The position numbers and the translations under genes are program-made. Positions 18,142-27,599 of a DNA stretch of 64,000 bases are shown piece after piece (position 1 is the first letter of the stretch; each line of letters starts with the position of its first letter). The stretch is from Chryseomonas sp014190935 (GTDB lineage: Bacteria > Pseudomonadota > Gammaproteobacteria > Pseudomonadales > Pseudomonadaceae), in the NCBI RefSeq assembly GCF_014190935.1, contig NZ_JACHVV010000003.1, forward strand, positions 62,001 through 126,000, read 5' to 3'. The notes under the pieces were generated by a model. It did no database searches. It was given only the letters and a program-made list of their open reading frames with translations, and had not been told where the DNA came from.

Positions 18142-18699
18142 TCAGGGTGTCAGCGGGACCTCGACGTGGAGCACCCAATCCTCGCCGGCTTCGACGATCC
18201 GATCACTGGCCTGCAAGGCGCCGCCGACGCCTACCAGCAGCACCTTCAGGTCCTGCCCCTCCTGCCGTACCGTCCAGGAAAAGCTGCCGCCCGGCCGCGT
18301 CACCCGTCCCTGGCGTTCGCCGCCGTCCCAGCGGGCGCGGGGCAGGCGCAGGCTGAGGGCGCCGTCGGGGCGATAGCGTTCGTAGAACAGCGAGCGGTCG
18401 GCGGTGATCAGCAATTCGAAGCGGCCGGCTTCCTGGCGACTGGCCACGTCCAGGATGACCGGGCGGCGGGCCTCGGCCGACCAGGGATCGGGATGGGTGC
18501 GCTGGTACACCAGCTGGCCGAGGATCATGCCGAACAGCCCGGCGCCCAGGGCGGCCGAGGCCAGCCAGAGGGTCAGGCGCTGGCGCTGGCCCCGCCATTC
18601 GGCCCTGAGCAGATCGGGATCTTCCACCCGCGCCAGTTCGTCCCGGCGCGCGCGCCGTTCGCGCAGCAGCCAGTTGACCAGCCGGCGCCAGCCTCTCAT
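18142..18699 (-). CDS. Membrane-anchored protein of unknown function
   Basis: 185 residues. The start at 18699 gives a basic N-terminus (MRGWRRLVNWLLRERRARRDE), a single TM helix about residues 45-67 (LTLWLASAALGAGLFGMILGQLVY), then a beta-rich domain with VILDVASRQEAGRFELLITADRSLFYERYRPDGALSLRLPRARWD, which reads as an anti-sigma/protease-independent periplasmic or cytoplasmic domain without recognised family. The divergent neighbour is trmL, 72 bases away. From memory pseudomonads keep such a gene between ntrC and trmL. Function is unknown. Confidence 0.8.
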   Translation of the reverse strand: MRGWRRLVNWLLRERRARRDELARVEDPDLLRAEWRGQRQRLTLWLASAALGAGLFGMILGQLVYQRTHPDPWSAEARRPVILDVASRQEAGRFELLITADRSLFYERYRPDGALSLRLPRARWDGGERQGRVTRPGGSFSWTVRQEGQDLKVLLVGVGGALQASDRIVEAGEDWVLHVEVPLTP

Positions 18700-18771
18700 C
18701 GCCCTACCCCGTTCGCGACGCCGCGCCAGCGGCGCAGTACCATAGGCGCTTTGCCAGGCGCCCTGCCCTTC

Positions 18772-19239
18772 ATGTTCGACATCATCCTCTACCAACCGGA
18801 AATTCCGCCCAATACCGGCAACGTCATCCGCCTGTGCGCCATCACCGGCTGCCGCCTGCACCTGATCGAGCCGCTGGGCTTTGCGCTGGACGACAAGAAA
18901 TTGCGTCGTGCCGGCCTGGACTACCACGAGTGGTCCAGCGTGCGGACCCATGCCAGCCTCGCGGCCTGTATAGCAGATTTGCAGCCGCCCCGACTGCTGG
19001 CCTTCACCACCAAGGCCAGCCATCCCTTCACCGAGATCGCCTATGCACCGGGCGATGCCCTGCTGTTCGGTCCGGAAAGTCGCGGCCTGCCGGCCGAGGT
19101 GCTGGAGTCGCTGCCGCCCGAACAGCGGCTGCGCCTGCCGATGCTGCCCAATCGCCGCAGCCTCAATCTGTCCAACACCGTCGCCGTGGCAGTCTACGAG
19201 GGCTGGCGCCAGCTGGGCTTCGCCCCACCGCCGGGCTGA
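18772..19239 (+). CDS. trmL: tRNA (cytidine/uridine-34 2'-O)-methyltransferase TrmL
   Basis: SPOUT-family enzyme that 2'-O-methylates the wobble base of tRNA-Leu isoacceptors using SAM. 155 residues, the family's usual size. The start at 18772 is chosen for the canonical MFDIILYQPEIPPNTGNVIRLC. Other knot motifs: HLIEPLGF, LLFGPESRGLP, and RSLNLSNTVAVAVYE. It is followed after 76 bases by an unrelated oxidoreductase gene rather than by secB as I recall for P. aeruginosa, so the block is broken here. Confidence 0.96.
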   Translation: MFDIILYQPEIPPNTGNVIRLCAITGCRLHLIEPLGFALDDKKLRRAGLDYHEWSSVRTHASLAACIADLQPPRLLAFTTKASHPFTEIAYAPGDALLFGPESRGLPAEVLESLPPEQRLRLPMLPNRRSLNLSNTVAVAVYEGWRQLGFAPPPG

Positions 19240-19315
19240 CCGCCAGAACCTTCCCGCCAGACGCGTCGTCCCATGACCTACAGGCACATCGCCAGACAGT
19301 CACGTGAGGCGCACC

Positions 19316-21664
19316 ATGAGCAAGATCGGCAAACCCAGGGTTGAACGCTATGACGCGCCTTCCGGGGGCTGGGGCTCGGCGCGCTCGGTGACCGAGATCG
19401 TCCTGCGTGAACGGGTGCCGCTCAAGTCCGGCGCCCTGCTGGCCCGGCAGAACAAGCACGGTGGCTTCGCCTGCGTGAGTTGCGCCTGGGCCAAGCCGGG
19501 CAAGCCCCATCCGCTGGAATTCTGCGAGAACGGCGCCAAGGCCACCGCCTGGGAGGTCACCAGCAAGAGATGCGGACCGGAATTCTTCGCCCAGCATTCG
19601 CTCAGCGAACTGCGGGGCTGGCGCGACTATGACCTGGAAGAAGTCGGCCGCCTGACCCATCCGCTGCGCTACGACGCCGCCAGCGACCGCTATCGTCCGG
19701 TGAGCTGGGCCGAGGCCTTCGCCGACATTGGCGCCGAACTCAAGGCACTGGAGCCGGATTCGGTGATCTTCTATGCCTCGGGTCGCGCGGCGCTGGAGAC
19801 CTCCTACCTCTATCAGCTCTACGCCCGGCTGTACGGCACCAACAACCTGCCGGACAGTTCCAACATGTGCCACGAGAGCACCTCGGTCGCCCTGCCCAAG
19901 AGCATCGGCGTGACCGTGGGCACCGTGACCCTGAACGACTTCGATCAGGCCGACTGCCTGCTGTTCTTTGGCCAGAATCCGGGCAGCAACAGCCCGCGGA
20001 TGCTGCATGACCTGCAGGAGGCGCGCAAACGCGGCGCGCCCATCATCACCTTCAACCCGCTGCGCGAACGCGGCCTGGAAACCTTCGTCAATCCGCAATC
20101 GCCGGTGGAGATGCTGACCGACCAGCCCACCCAGATCAGCACCCAGTACCACCAGCTCAAGCCCGGTGGCGACACGGCGGCCCTCGCGGGCATGTGCAAG
20201 GCCTTGCTGGCGGCCGATGATCTCGCTCGCGAACAGGGCCAGCCGGCCGTGCTCGACCATGCCTTCATCGCCGAGCATTGCCATGGCTTCGCCGACTTCT
20301 GCGAGTGGCTGCAGCGCCAGGAATGGCCGCAGCTGGAGCGCCAGTCGGGTCTGACCCGCAGCGCCCTGGAAGCGGCGGCGGCGGTCTATGGCCGTTGTCA
20401 GAAGGTCATCGGCATCTATGGCATGGGCCTGACCCAGCACCGCCACGGCGTGGAAACCATCCAGATGCTGGCCAACCTGCTGCTCATGCGCGGCAATATC
20501 GGCAAGCCCGGCGCCGGCATCTGCCCGGTGCGCGGTCATTCCAACGTCCAGGGACAGCGCACCGTGGGCATCACCGAGAAACCGGAGCTGGCGCCGCTCG
20601 ATCAGCTCGGCGAGCGCTTCGGCTTCGCTCCGCCACGCGACAAGGGCCGTAATACCGTGGAGGCCTGCGAAGGCATCCTCGACGGTTCGGTGAAGGCCTT
20701 CCTCGGCCTGGGCGGCAACTTCCTGCGCGCCATTCCCGAGACCAGCCTGATGGAACCGGCCTGGCGTACCCTGCGCCTGTCGGTGCAGATCGCCACCAAG
20801 CTCAATCGCAACCACCTGGTACCGGCGGACAAGACCTATCTGCTGCCCTGCCTGGGACGTACCGAGATCGATCGCCAGAATGGCGTGGAGCAAGCCCACA
20901 GCACCGAGGACAGCACCGGCTGCGTCCACGGCTGGCGCGGCGTGGCCGAGCCGCCGGAAGGCGAGCTGCTGTCCGAGACGGCCATCGTCGCCGGGCTGGC
21001 CAAGGCCACCCTGCCGGACAATCCCCGGGTCACCTGGGATGCCTGGGTCGCCGACTATGCCCTGATCCGCAACGAGATCGCCCTCTCCTTCCCGGAGATC
21101 TTCCACGACTTTAATGCGCGGATGTGGGAGGTGGGTGGCTTCCATCGCCCGCTGCCGGCGGCCAAGCGCGAATGGAAGACCGAGACAGGCAAGGCCAATC
21201 TCATCGTGCCGCGCAGCTTGGAGGAAAATCCGGACATGCCGGCGACCGGCCGCGATGTGCTGACCCTGATGACGCTGCGCAGCAACGACCAGTTCAACAC
21301 CACCATCTATGGCTATCACGACCGCTTTCGCGGGGTAAAGGGTACCCGCGCGGTGCTGCTGATGAATCGCAACGACATCGAACGCCTGGGCCTGGCCGAA
21401 GGCGACAAGGTGCAGGTGTCGACGGTGGCCGACGACGGCGTGCGTCGCGAAGTGGGTCCGCTGCGGGTCACGCCCTACAACATCCCGGAAGGGGCCTGCG
21501 GTGGCTACTACCCCGAATGCAACGCCCTGATCCCGCTCTGGCATCATGCCGAAGGCAGCAAGGTGCCGGCGGCCAAGGCCATCCCGGTACGCCTGAACAA
21601 GCTGATCGCGGCCAACGATGGCAGCTTTCCGGTGGAGCCGGAGGGGTATGGGGCGTCGTATTAG
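19316..21664 (+). CDS. FdhF/YdeP-family molybdopterin oxidoreductase, copy 1
   Basis: Single-subunit molybdenum (bis-MGD) oxidoreductase of the YdeP/formate dehydrogenase alpha-like family, 782 residues from the ATG at 19316 (GAGG at about 19306; an in-frame GTG lies 12 bases earlier). N-terminal cysteines FACVSCAWA...LEFCENG are the iron-sulfur cluster site. SSNMCHES places a Cys-His where FdhH has Sec140-His141, so Cys is the likely Mo ligand. IGKPGAGICPVRGHSNVQG is a cofactor-binding hallmark. No small subunits or chaperone adjoin it; fdhD is 15 kb away beside the paralogue at 34082. Substrate is unknown; E. coli YdeP is linked to acid resistance. Confidence 0.87.
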   Translation: MSKIGKPRVERYDAPSGGWGSARSVTEIVLRERVPLKSGALLARQNKHGGFACVSCAWAKPGKPHPLEFCENGAKATAWEVTSKRCGPEFFAQHSLSELRGWRDYDLEEVGRLTHPLRYDAASDRYRPVSWAEAFADIGAELKALEPDSVIFYASGRAALETSYLYQLYARLYGTNNLPDSSNMCHESTSVALPKSIGVTVGTVTLNDFDQADCLLFFGQNPGSNSPRMLHDLQEARKRGAPIITFNPLRERGLETFVNPQSPVEMLTDQPTQISTQYHQLKPGGDTAALAGMCKALLAADDLAREQGQPAVLDHAFIAEHCHGFADFCEWLQRQEWPQLERQSGLTRSALEAAAAVYGRCQKVIGIYGMGLTQHRHGVETIQMLANLLLMRGNIGKPGAGICPVRGHSNVQGQRTVGITEKPELAPLDQLGERFGFAPPRDKGRNTVEACEGILDGSVKAFLGLGGNFLRAIPETSLMEPAWRTLRLSVQIATKLNRNHLVPADKTYLLPCLGRTEIDRQNGVEQAHSTEDSTGCVHGWRGVAEPPEGELLSETAIVAGLAKATLPDNPRVTWDAWVADYALIRNEIALSFPEIFHDFNARMWEVGGFHRPLPAAKREWKTETGKANLIVPRSLEENPDMPATGRDVLTLMTLRSNDQFNTTIYGYHDRFRGVKGTRAVLLMNRNDIERLGLAEGDKVQVSTVADDGVRREVGPLRVTPYNIPEGACGGYYPECNALIPLWHHAEGSKVPAAKAIPVRLNKLIAANDGSFPVEPEGYGASY

Positions 21665-21724
21665 GTCCTGCTAGAGCCTCGCTTGGACGAGGCCATGGCC
21701 CGGTGGGGCTGACTGAGACAGCTC

Positions 21725-21880
21725 CATCGTCGAAGCCCAGCAGCAGAGCCTGCCTGTTGGGCTTCGCTGCGCTCAACCCAACCTACGAAAGCTCGTCGTA
21801 GGTTGGGTTTAGACGGCTCCCTCGTCGAAGTCCAACGGATACACGAATGGCGGGCTTCGCTGCATTCAGCTCAGCCCGAC
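21725..21880. repeat. GTTGGGCTT-type palindromic repeats between convergent genes
   Basis: A half element (CGAAGCCCAGC near 21731, then GTTGGGCTTCGCTGCGCTCAACCCAACCTAC ending about 21786, quoted in two parts here) is followed back to back by a degenerate full element starting GTAGGTTGGGTTTAGACGG near 21798. It belongs to the same family as the outer arms of the composite elements and the 50.1 kb tandem. It fills most of the gap between the oxidoreductase and putA 3' ends. Confidence 0.75.
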
Positions 21881-21886
21881 GTCTCC

Positions 21887-24800
21887 TCAGCCTATGGTCA
21901 TCAGACTGGCATTGCCGCCGGCCGCTGCCGTGTTCACGCTCAGGGCGCGCTCGATGAGCAGGCGCTCCAGCGGAATAGCGGTCTCGCCACGGGCCAGACC
22001 CTGGACACCGACGATGGGACCACTGCGCTTGGCCACCTGCTGGCAGACCTGGCGCAACTGATCGGAATCGCCGTGGTGCAGGACCGCTTCGAAGGCGACC
22101 TCGTCCTTGCGCCAATCGGCTGCCACCTGGACCCGCGTGCGCACGGCGTGCGGCAGACGCGTCAGGAGCGTCTTGTGCGCCTCCTCGACCAGCGCCGTGC
22201 TGCCCACCGCCATGACCGCCGCCAGTTGCAGCAGCAGATCGCTGTCGTCGGCCGCCAGGCACAGCACCCGGCTGCGCGGCAACAGGCTGTAGCTGTTGCG
22301 TTCACCGGTCGGGCCCGGCAGCAGGCGGGTCAGGCCGCTCAGGGATTCCTCGGCGAATCTCAGGCAGGCCTGTTCCAGCTCGCCCAGGCCTTGCTGCCTG
22401 GCCCAGTCGTGCAGGGCGCCCAGCGGATTGCCGGCCTGCTGCCGCAGGGCATCGCGCACCTGCCATTCGGCCTCGCCGGTGCTGCCCTTGGCCAGGGCCA
22501 CGGCGGGATCGCCATCCGGACGGGTGCTGAGCAGGCGATAGAGATAGAGCGGGCCACCGGCCTTGGGACCGGTGCCCGAGAGGCCTTCACCGCCGAAGGG
22601 CTGCACCCCGACCACCGCGCCGACCATGTTGCGGTTGACGTAGAGGTTGCCGGCATGGGCGCGCTCGATCACCTTGGCGATGGTCTCGTCGATGCGGGTG
22701 TGCACGCCGAAGGTCAGGCCGTAGCCGGTGGCGTTGATCTGGTCGATGACCTTGTCCAGGTCCTTGCGGCCATAGCGCACCACGTGGAGCACCGGCCCGA
22801 AGACCTCGCGACCCAGTTCGGCCAGACTCTCCAGCTCGATCAGAGTGGGCATGACGAAGGTGCCGCGGTGGATGGCATCGCCTTCCACACGACCGCCCTG
22901 ATGGACCCGGCGGCCTTTGCCTCTCAGGGTCTGGATGTGCTTGTCGATGGTGGTCTTGGCCTCGCCGTCGATCACCGGGCCGATGTCGATGGCCAGGTTC
23001 TCCGGGTTGCCCAGTCGGCATTCGGCCATGGCGCCCTTGAGCATTTCCAGCACGCGATCGGCCACGTCGTCCTGCACGCAGAGCACGCGCAGGGCCGAGC
23101 AGCGCTGACCGGCGCTGTCGAAGGCGGAAGCGACCACGTCGGTCACCACCTGCTCGGCCAGCGCCGAGGAGTCGACGATCATGGCGTTCTGGCCACCGGT
23201 CTCGGCGATCAGCGGGATCGGCCGGCCCTGGGCGTCCAGGCGTCCGGCGATGTTGCGCGCCAGGATCTGGGCCACCTCGGTGGAGCCGGTGAACATCACG
23301 CCCTTGACCCGCACATCGTTGACCAGGGCGGCGCCGATGGTGGAGCCCTCGCCCGGCAGCAGTTGCAGCACGCCTTCGGGGATGCCGGCCTCCATCAACA
23401 GGCGCACGGCCTGGGCGGCGATCAGCGGAGTCTGCTCGGCCGGCTTGGCCAGCACGGTGTTGCCGGCGGCCAGGGCCGCGGCGATCTGGCCGCTGAAGAT
23501 GGCCAGGGGGAAGTTCCAGGGACTGATGCAGACCACCGGACCCAGGGGACGGTGGCTGTCGTTGGCGAAGTCACGACGCACCAGGGCGGCGTAGTAGCGC
23601 AGGAAGTCCACCGCCTCGCGCACCTCGGCGATGGCGTTGGCGTAGGTCTTGCCGGCTTCGCGCACCAGCAGGCCCATCAGCGGCTGCAGTTGCGCCTCCA
23701 TCAGTTCGGCGGCGCGATCCAGGGCCGCGGCGCGCTGCTCGGGCGGGGTGGATTGCCAGATGGGCGCGGCGGCCAGGGCTTCTTCCAGGGCGATGTCGAC
23801 ATCGGCGCGAGTGGCGTTGCTGACCTGGCCGACGCGATCGCGGCGATCGGCCGGATTGAGCACCGGTTGCGGAATCGACGGCTCGCTGGCGCGACCCAGC
23901 AGCGGGCGGGCTTCCCAGGTGGTGTTGCCACTGGCCAGCAGCGCGGCCGACAGCGACCCCAGGCGGTGCTCGCTGGACAGGTCCAGACCGCTGGAATTGC
24001 AGCGCTCGGCACCGTACAGGGCGCTTGGGTGGGGAATGCGCGGATGCGGCAGGCCGATGGCGCCTTCGCTGGTGGACTGCTGCTCGATCTGCACCACCGG
24101 ATCGGCCACCAGCTCGTCGAGGGAGATGGAGTGGTCGGCGATGCGGTTGACGAAGGAGGTGTTGGCGCCGTTTTCCAAGAGGCGGCGGACGAGATAGGCC
24201 AGCAGCGTCTCGTGGGTGCCCACCGGGGCATAGATGCGGCACGGCCGCGCCAGCTTGCCGTCCTTGACGCTGCCCACCACCTGCTCGTACAGCGGCTCGC
24301 CCATGCCGTGCAGGCACTGGAATTCATACTGGCCGGGGTAGTAGTTCTGCCCGCCGAGCTGGTAGATGGCCGCCAGGGTGTGGGCGTTGTGGGTGGCGAA
24401 TTGCGGATAGATGGATTCCGGCGCCGCCAAGAGCTTGCGGGCGCAGGCCAGGTAGGCCACGTCGGTATAGACCTTGCGGGTATAGACCGGATAGCCCTCC
24501 AGGCCTTCCACCTGGGCGCGCTTGATCTCGCTGTCCCAGTAGGCGCCCTTGACCAGTCGGATCATCAGGCGGCGACGACTGCGCCGGGCCAGGTCGATCA
24601 GGTAGTCGATCACCAGCGGGCAGCGCTTCTGGTAGGCCTGGATGACGAAGCCGATGCCGTTCCAGCCGGCCAGTTGCGGTTCGAAGGACAGGCGCTCCAG
24701 CAGATCCAGGGAGATCTCCAGGCGGTCGGCTTCCTCGGCGTCGATGTTCAGGCCGATGTCGTAGCGCTTGGCCAGCAGGGTCAGCTCCAGCAGGCGCGGA

Positions 24801-25855
24801 TAGAGCTCGCTCATCACCCGGTCGTACTGGGCGCGGCTGTAGCGCGGATGCAGCGCCGACAGCTTGATGGAGATGCCGGGGCCTTCGTAGATGCCGCGAC
24901 CGTGGGAGGCCTTGCCGATGGAATGGATGGCCTGCTCGTAGGAGGCCAGGTAGCGACGGGCGTCGGCCTCGGTCAGGGCGGCTTCGCCAAGCATGTCGTA
25001 GCTGTAGCGGAAGCCCTTCGCCTCGAACTTGCTGGCGTTGGCCAGGGCTTCGGCGATGGTCTCGCCGGTGACGAACTGCTCGCCCATCAGGCGCATGGCC
25101 ATGTCCACGCCCTTGCGGATCACCGGCTCGCCGCTCTTGCCGATGAGGCGATTGAGCGAACTGGTGAGGCCGGCCTCGTTGTGGGTCGACACCAGGCGCC
25201 CGGTCAGCAGCAGGCCCCAGGTGGCGGCATTGACGAACAGCGAGGGGCTGTTGCCCAGGTGCGGCTGCCAGTTGCCGGTGCTGATCTTGTCGCGGATCAG
25301 GGCATCACGGGTGCCCTTGTCCGGGATGCGCAGCAGGGCTTCGGCCAGGCACATCAGCGCGACGCCCTCCTGGGAGGACAGCGAGAATTCGCGGAGCAGA
25401 CTCTGCACCATTCCGGAGCGCCCGGTTGCACCCTTGGCATTGCGCAGCTTCTCGGCGATGCGATGGGCCAGCTCGTGGGTGGCCTTGGCCTGAGCCACGG
25501 GCAGGCGCGCCTGCTCCAGCAGCAGCGGCAGCAGTTCTTCTTCCGGCCGGCGATAGGCGGCGGTGATGGCCGAGCGCAGCACGGACTGCGGCAGGATGCT
25601 CTCGGCGAATTCGAGGAACGGCTGATAGACCGGATCGGCCAGCGCCTCGACGGCTTCGTTGTCGCCTTCGGCCAGACGCTGGGCGATGCCCTGCAGATCG
25701 GCCAGGGTCGCACCGCTTTCCAGGGTTTCCAGATAGGTATAGATGGCCTGCTTGATCAGCCAGTGGGGCGTCCGATCGATACGGCGCGCGGCTTCCTTGA
25801 GGCGATCGCGGGTGGCTTCGTCGAGCTTTACGCCCAGGGTAGTGGTGGTGGCCAT
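21887..25855 (-). CDS. putA: Trifunctional proline utilisation protein PutA
   Basis: Oxidises proline to glutamate: FAD proline dehydrogenase plus NAD P5C dehydrogenase, and an N-terminal ribbon-helix-helix repressor domain. 1322 residues from the ATG at 25855 (MATTTTLGVKLDEATRDRLKEAARRIDRTPHW, quoted here in short: the RHH segment is residues 1-50). The dehydrogenase barrel includes MIRLVKGAYWDSEIKRAQ; the second enzyme has ETGGQNAMIVDSS and the catalytic Cys in SAGQRCSALRVL. The presence of the RHH domain predicts autoregulation, and three GTTGCA operators lie just upstream. No putP transporter lies next to it in this window. Confidence 0.97.
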   Translation of the reverse strand: MATTTTLGVKLDEATRDRLKEAARRIDRTPHWLIKQAIYTYLETLESGATLADLQGIAQRLAEGDNEAVEALADPVYQPFLEFAESILPQSVLRSAITAAYRRPEEELLPLLLEQARLPVAQAKATHELAHRIAEKLRNAKGATGRSGMVQSLLREFSLSSQEGVALMCLAEALLRIPDKGTRDALIRDKISTGNWQPHLGNSPSLFVNAATWGLLLTGRLVSTHNEAGLTSSLNRLIGKSGEPVIRKGVDMAMRLMGEQFVTGETIAEALANASKFEAKGFRYSYDMLGEAALTEADARRYLASYEQAIHSIGKASHGRGIYEGPGISIKLSALHPRYSRAQYDRVMSELYPRLLELTLLAKRYDIGLNIDAEEADRLEISLDLLERLSFEPQLAGWNGIGFVIQAYQKRCPLVIDYLIDLARRSRRRLMIRLVKGAYWDSEIKRAQVEGLEGYPVYTRKVYTDVAYLACARKLLAAPESIYPQFATHNAHTLAAIYQLGGQNYYPGQYEFQCLHGMGEPLYEQVVGSVKDGKLARPCRIYAPVGTHETLLAYLVRRLLENGANTSFVNRIADHSISLDELVADPVVQIEQQSTSEGAIGLPHPRIPHPSALYGAERCNSSGLDLSSEHRLGSLSAALLASGNTTWEARPLLGRASEPSIPQPVLNPADRRDRVGQVSNATRADVDIALEEALAAAPIWQSTPPEQRAAALDRAAELMEAQLQPLMGLLVREAGKTYANAIAEVREAVDFLRYYAALVRRDFANDSHRPLGPVVCISPWNFPLAIFSGQIAAALAAGNTVLAKPAEQTPLIAAQAVRLLMEAGIPEGVLQLLPGEGSTIGAALVNDVRVKGVMFTGSTEVAQILARNIAGRLDAQGRPIPLIAETGGQNAMIVDSSALAEQVVTDVVASAFDSAGQRCSALRVLCVQDDVADRVLEMLKGAMAECRLGNPENLAIDIGPVIDGEAKTTIDKHIQTLRGKGRRVHQGGRVEGDAIHRGTFVMPTLIELESLAELGREVFGPVLHVVRYGRKDLDKVIDQINATGYGLTFGVHTRIDETIAKVIERAHAGNLYVNRNMVGAVVGVQPFGGEGLSGTGPKAGGPLYLYRLLSTRPDGDPAVALAKGSTGEAEWQVRDALRQQAGNPLGALHDWARQQGLGELEQACLRFAEESLSGLTRLLPGPTGERNSYSLLPRSRVLCLAADDSDLLLQLAAVMAVGSTALVEEAHKTLLTRLPHAVRTRVQVAADWRKDEVAFEAVLHHGDSDQLRQVCQQVAKRSGPIVGVQGLARGETAIPLERLLIERALSVNTAAAGGNASLMTIG

Positions 25856-25918
25856 GCGCAGATCCTCAAGCAGAAGGCGTCGAAATTCGGCGCAGCTTAG
25901 CGCCGCCCGAAATAAAAG

Positions 25919-25964
25919 TGCAACTAGGTGCAACCTGCAAGGTTCTACCGTCGATCCGGTTGCA
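25919..25964. promoter_or_regulatory. Cluster of PutA operators (GTTGCA)
   Basis: TGCAAC at 25919-25924 and 25929-25934 (one helical turn apart) and GTTGCA at 25959-25964. GTTGCA is the motif bound by the RHH domain of E. coli PutA. They lie 64-109 bases upstream of the putA start, where promoter control is expected. Confidence 0.7.
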
Positions 25965-26123
25965 CCAGCAACGGGGTAACAGAACGGAGAGCTATGCAGA
26001 GATCAGGCCAAGGGTTGCTACCGGGTTGAACCCCTGCCACCGGGGAGCTCGCCAGACGGAAAGGGACGAAGGCAGATCGTTAGCCTGGCAAGTGTTACCA
26101 GGCTTCACACCGACGCGAGGGCT

Positions 26124-27113
26124 TCAGGCCAGGGACGGAAAATGCGGCAATACGAATTCGCCCAGCTCCTGGACCACTTCGCTGGCTGGACGCCGTGAGG
26201 GCCGCAGGTTGAGGGCCAGGTGATTGACCCCTGCGTCCTGCAACTGCGAGAGGTAGTCCACCAGCGCCCGTCGCCCGCAGGACAGTCCTGCATGGATGGG
26301 CCGAGGCGGCTGGGCCGGATCGCTGGCCAGCTCGAAGAACAGCCCCTGGGCGAAGGGCTTGAACAACTCGCGCCCCCCGATCTCGTCCAGCGCCTCGCGC
26401 CAGACCCGCGTCAGGGCCGGGACGTGTTCGGCGGGCACGAAGTAGTAGAACCAGCCATCGGCCTTGGCGGCGATCCAGTCCACCGTCTGCCGACTGCGCC
26501 CGGTGACCAGCGCCGGGATGCGACCATGCACCGGTTTGGGTACCAGGTCGGCCAGCCCCTGCAGATCGCCGAAGCGGCGAAAGGCCCCGAGCGGGAAAGG
26601 GGTCTCGCCGGCCAGGCGAAACATCTCGAAGGCATCGCGAAAGCGCTCGCCCCGCCGCTCGAATTCGCTCTCCAGACCAAAGGCCGGGTACTCCACCGGA
26701 CGATCGCCGGACGCCACGCCCAGCACCAGCCGGCCATCGCTCAACTGGTCGACCGAGGCCGCCATCTTCGCCAGGTGCAGCGGATGGCGCAGGGTGATGA
26801 CGGCGCTGCCGGTGGCCAGCGTCAGGTGCTGGGTGATGCCCGCCAGATAACCCAGATAGGTGAAGGGCTCGAACACCTGGCCGGCATCGTTGAAGCCAGG
26901 GTCGTAGAAGGGCACGTCGCGCGCCCAGAGCGCCGCGAAGCCCAGCTGGTCGGCCAGCCGCGCCAGGCGCGCGTGGTCGCGCAAGGTCGGCATGGGATCG
27001 TCGGGATAGCCTTCCAGCGGCAGCAGAAAGCCCAGGGTCAGGCGACCCGGCGCGAACAGTCGCGAAAAGCCCGGATGCTGCAGAAAGGCGCGGCGACGCT
27101 CCGTGGTGGACAT
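26124..27113 (-). CDS. LLM-class flavin-dependent monooxygenase
   Basis: Luciferase-like (bacterial luciferase/F420-superfamily) oxidoreductase, 329 residues, probably FMN-dependent. Family signs: LTLGFLLPLEGYPDDP at the start strand, ARLARLADQLGFAALWARDVPFYD, a long core with TGSAVITLRHPLHLAKMAASVDQLSDGRLVLGVASGD, and VTGRSRQTVDWIAAKADGW. AAGGAA precedes the ATG by about nine bases. Substrate is unknown; relatives include alkanesulfonate monooxygenases, but no sulfonate transport or flavin reductase genes lie beside it. Confidence 0.88.
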   Translation of the reverse strand: MSTTERRRAFLQHPGFSRLFAPGRLTLGFLLPLEGYPDDPMPTLRDHARLARLADQLGFAALWARDVPFYDPGFNDAGQVFEPFTYLGYLAGITQHLTLATGSAVITLRHPLHLAKMAASVDQLSDGRLVLGVASGDRPVEYPAFGLESEFERRGERFRDAFEMFRLAGETPFPLGAFRRFGDLQGLADLVPKPVHGRIPALVTGRSRQTVDWIAAKADGWFYYFVPAEHVPALTRVWREALDEIGGRELFKPFAQGLFFELASDPAQPPRPIHAGLSCGRRALVDYLSQLQDAGVNHLALNLRPSRRPASEVVQELGEFVLPHFPSLA

Positions 27114-27599
27114 GGGGATTCCTTGCCGGAGAGGGAAAGCGGATGACCTTTCTATGGAGTCTAGCGCCCTTCCAGGGTTCGCCGGACAACCGATAGGAAC
27201 GAAACACGGTTCATCCCTGCCATTGAAGGCTGCACCTGCCAGCTGTGAGGGGGTGACGCCTCCAGACAGCCTTCCTCGGCGGGTTCAAACCTGCAGAGCT
27301 TGATATTCGACCTTTGCCTCCAGAAGTAAAGAAAGACTAATAAAAAAGTAGCCTATCAAAAATAACACCACTTATTCACTCCAACTTCGAGTCGCACTTT
27401 GAAAAATCAATAGTCATCAAGGGCAGAAGTCAATAGTCAGCCAAATAATTGGAAATCTTCATATCCCCACAAATAGACTTACCATTACTTAAATATTGTA
27501 AATATAAGAATTTCCCGTATTACCCTCAGCTAGAATCCGACGCCTATCTTTTCTCTCTTCAAACCCCGGAACTTTCCGCCGAACATCGGGAATAGCCCC
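27114..27599. other. AT-rich intergenic region before chemoreceptor 1
   Basis: 486 bases. From about 27300 to 27560 base composition drops sharply compared with the neighbouring genes, with runs such as TAATAAAAAAGTAG. A 10-base direct repeat TCAATAGTCA occurs at 27407 and 27430. No supported gene, RNA or clear sigma-28 promoter is seen. It presumably carries the chemoreceptor promoter. Confidence 0.6.

Noticed and set aside
19304..19315. GTG start for oxidoreductase copy 1
   Set aside because: The GTG overlaps the GAGG that serves as ribosome site for the ATG at 19316.
22000..25900. Very long open frame (over 1300 codons) on the plus strand opposite putA
   Set aside because: It is the antisense shadow expected in high-GC DNA; the minus strand encodes an unmistakable PutA.
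27480..27599. Sigma-28 promoter for chemoreceptor 1
   Set aside because: No -35/-10 pair with correct 11-base spacing was found, unlike upstream of chemoreceptor 2.
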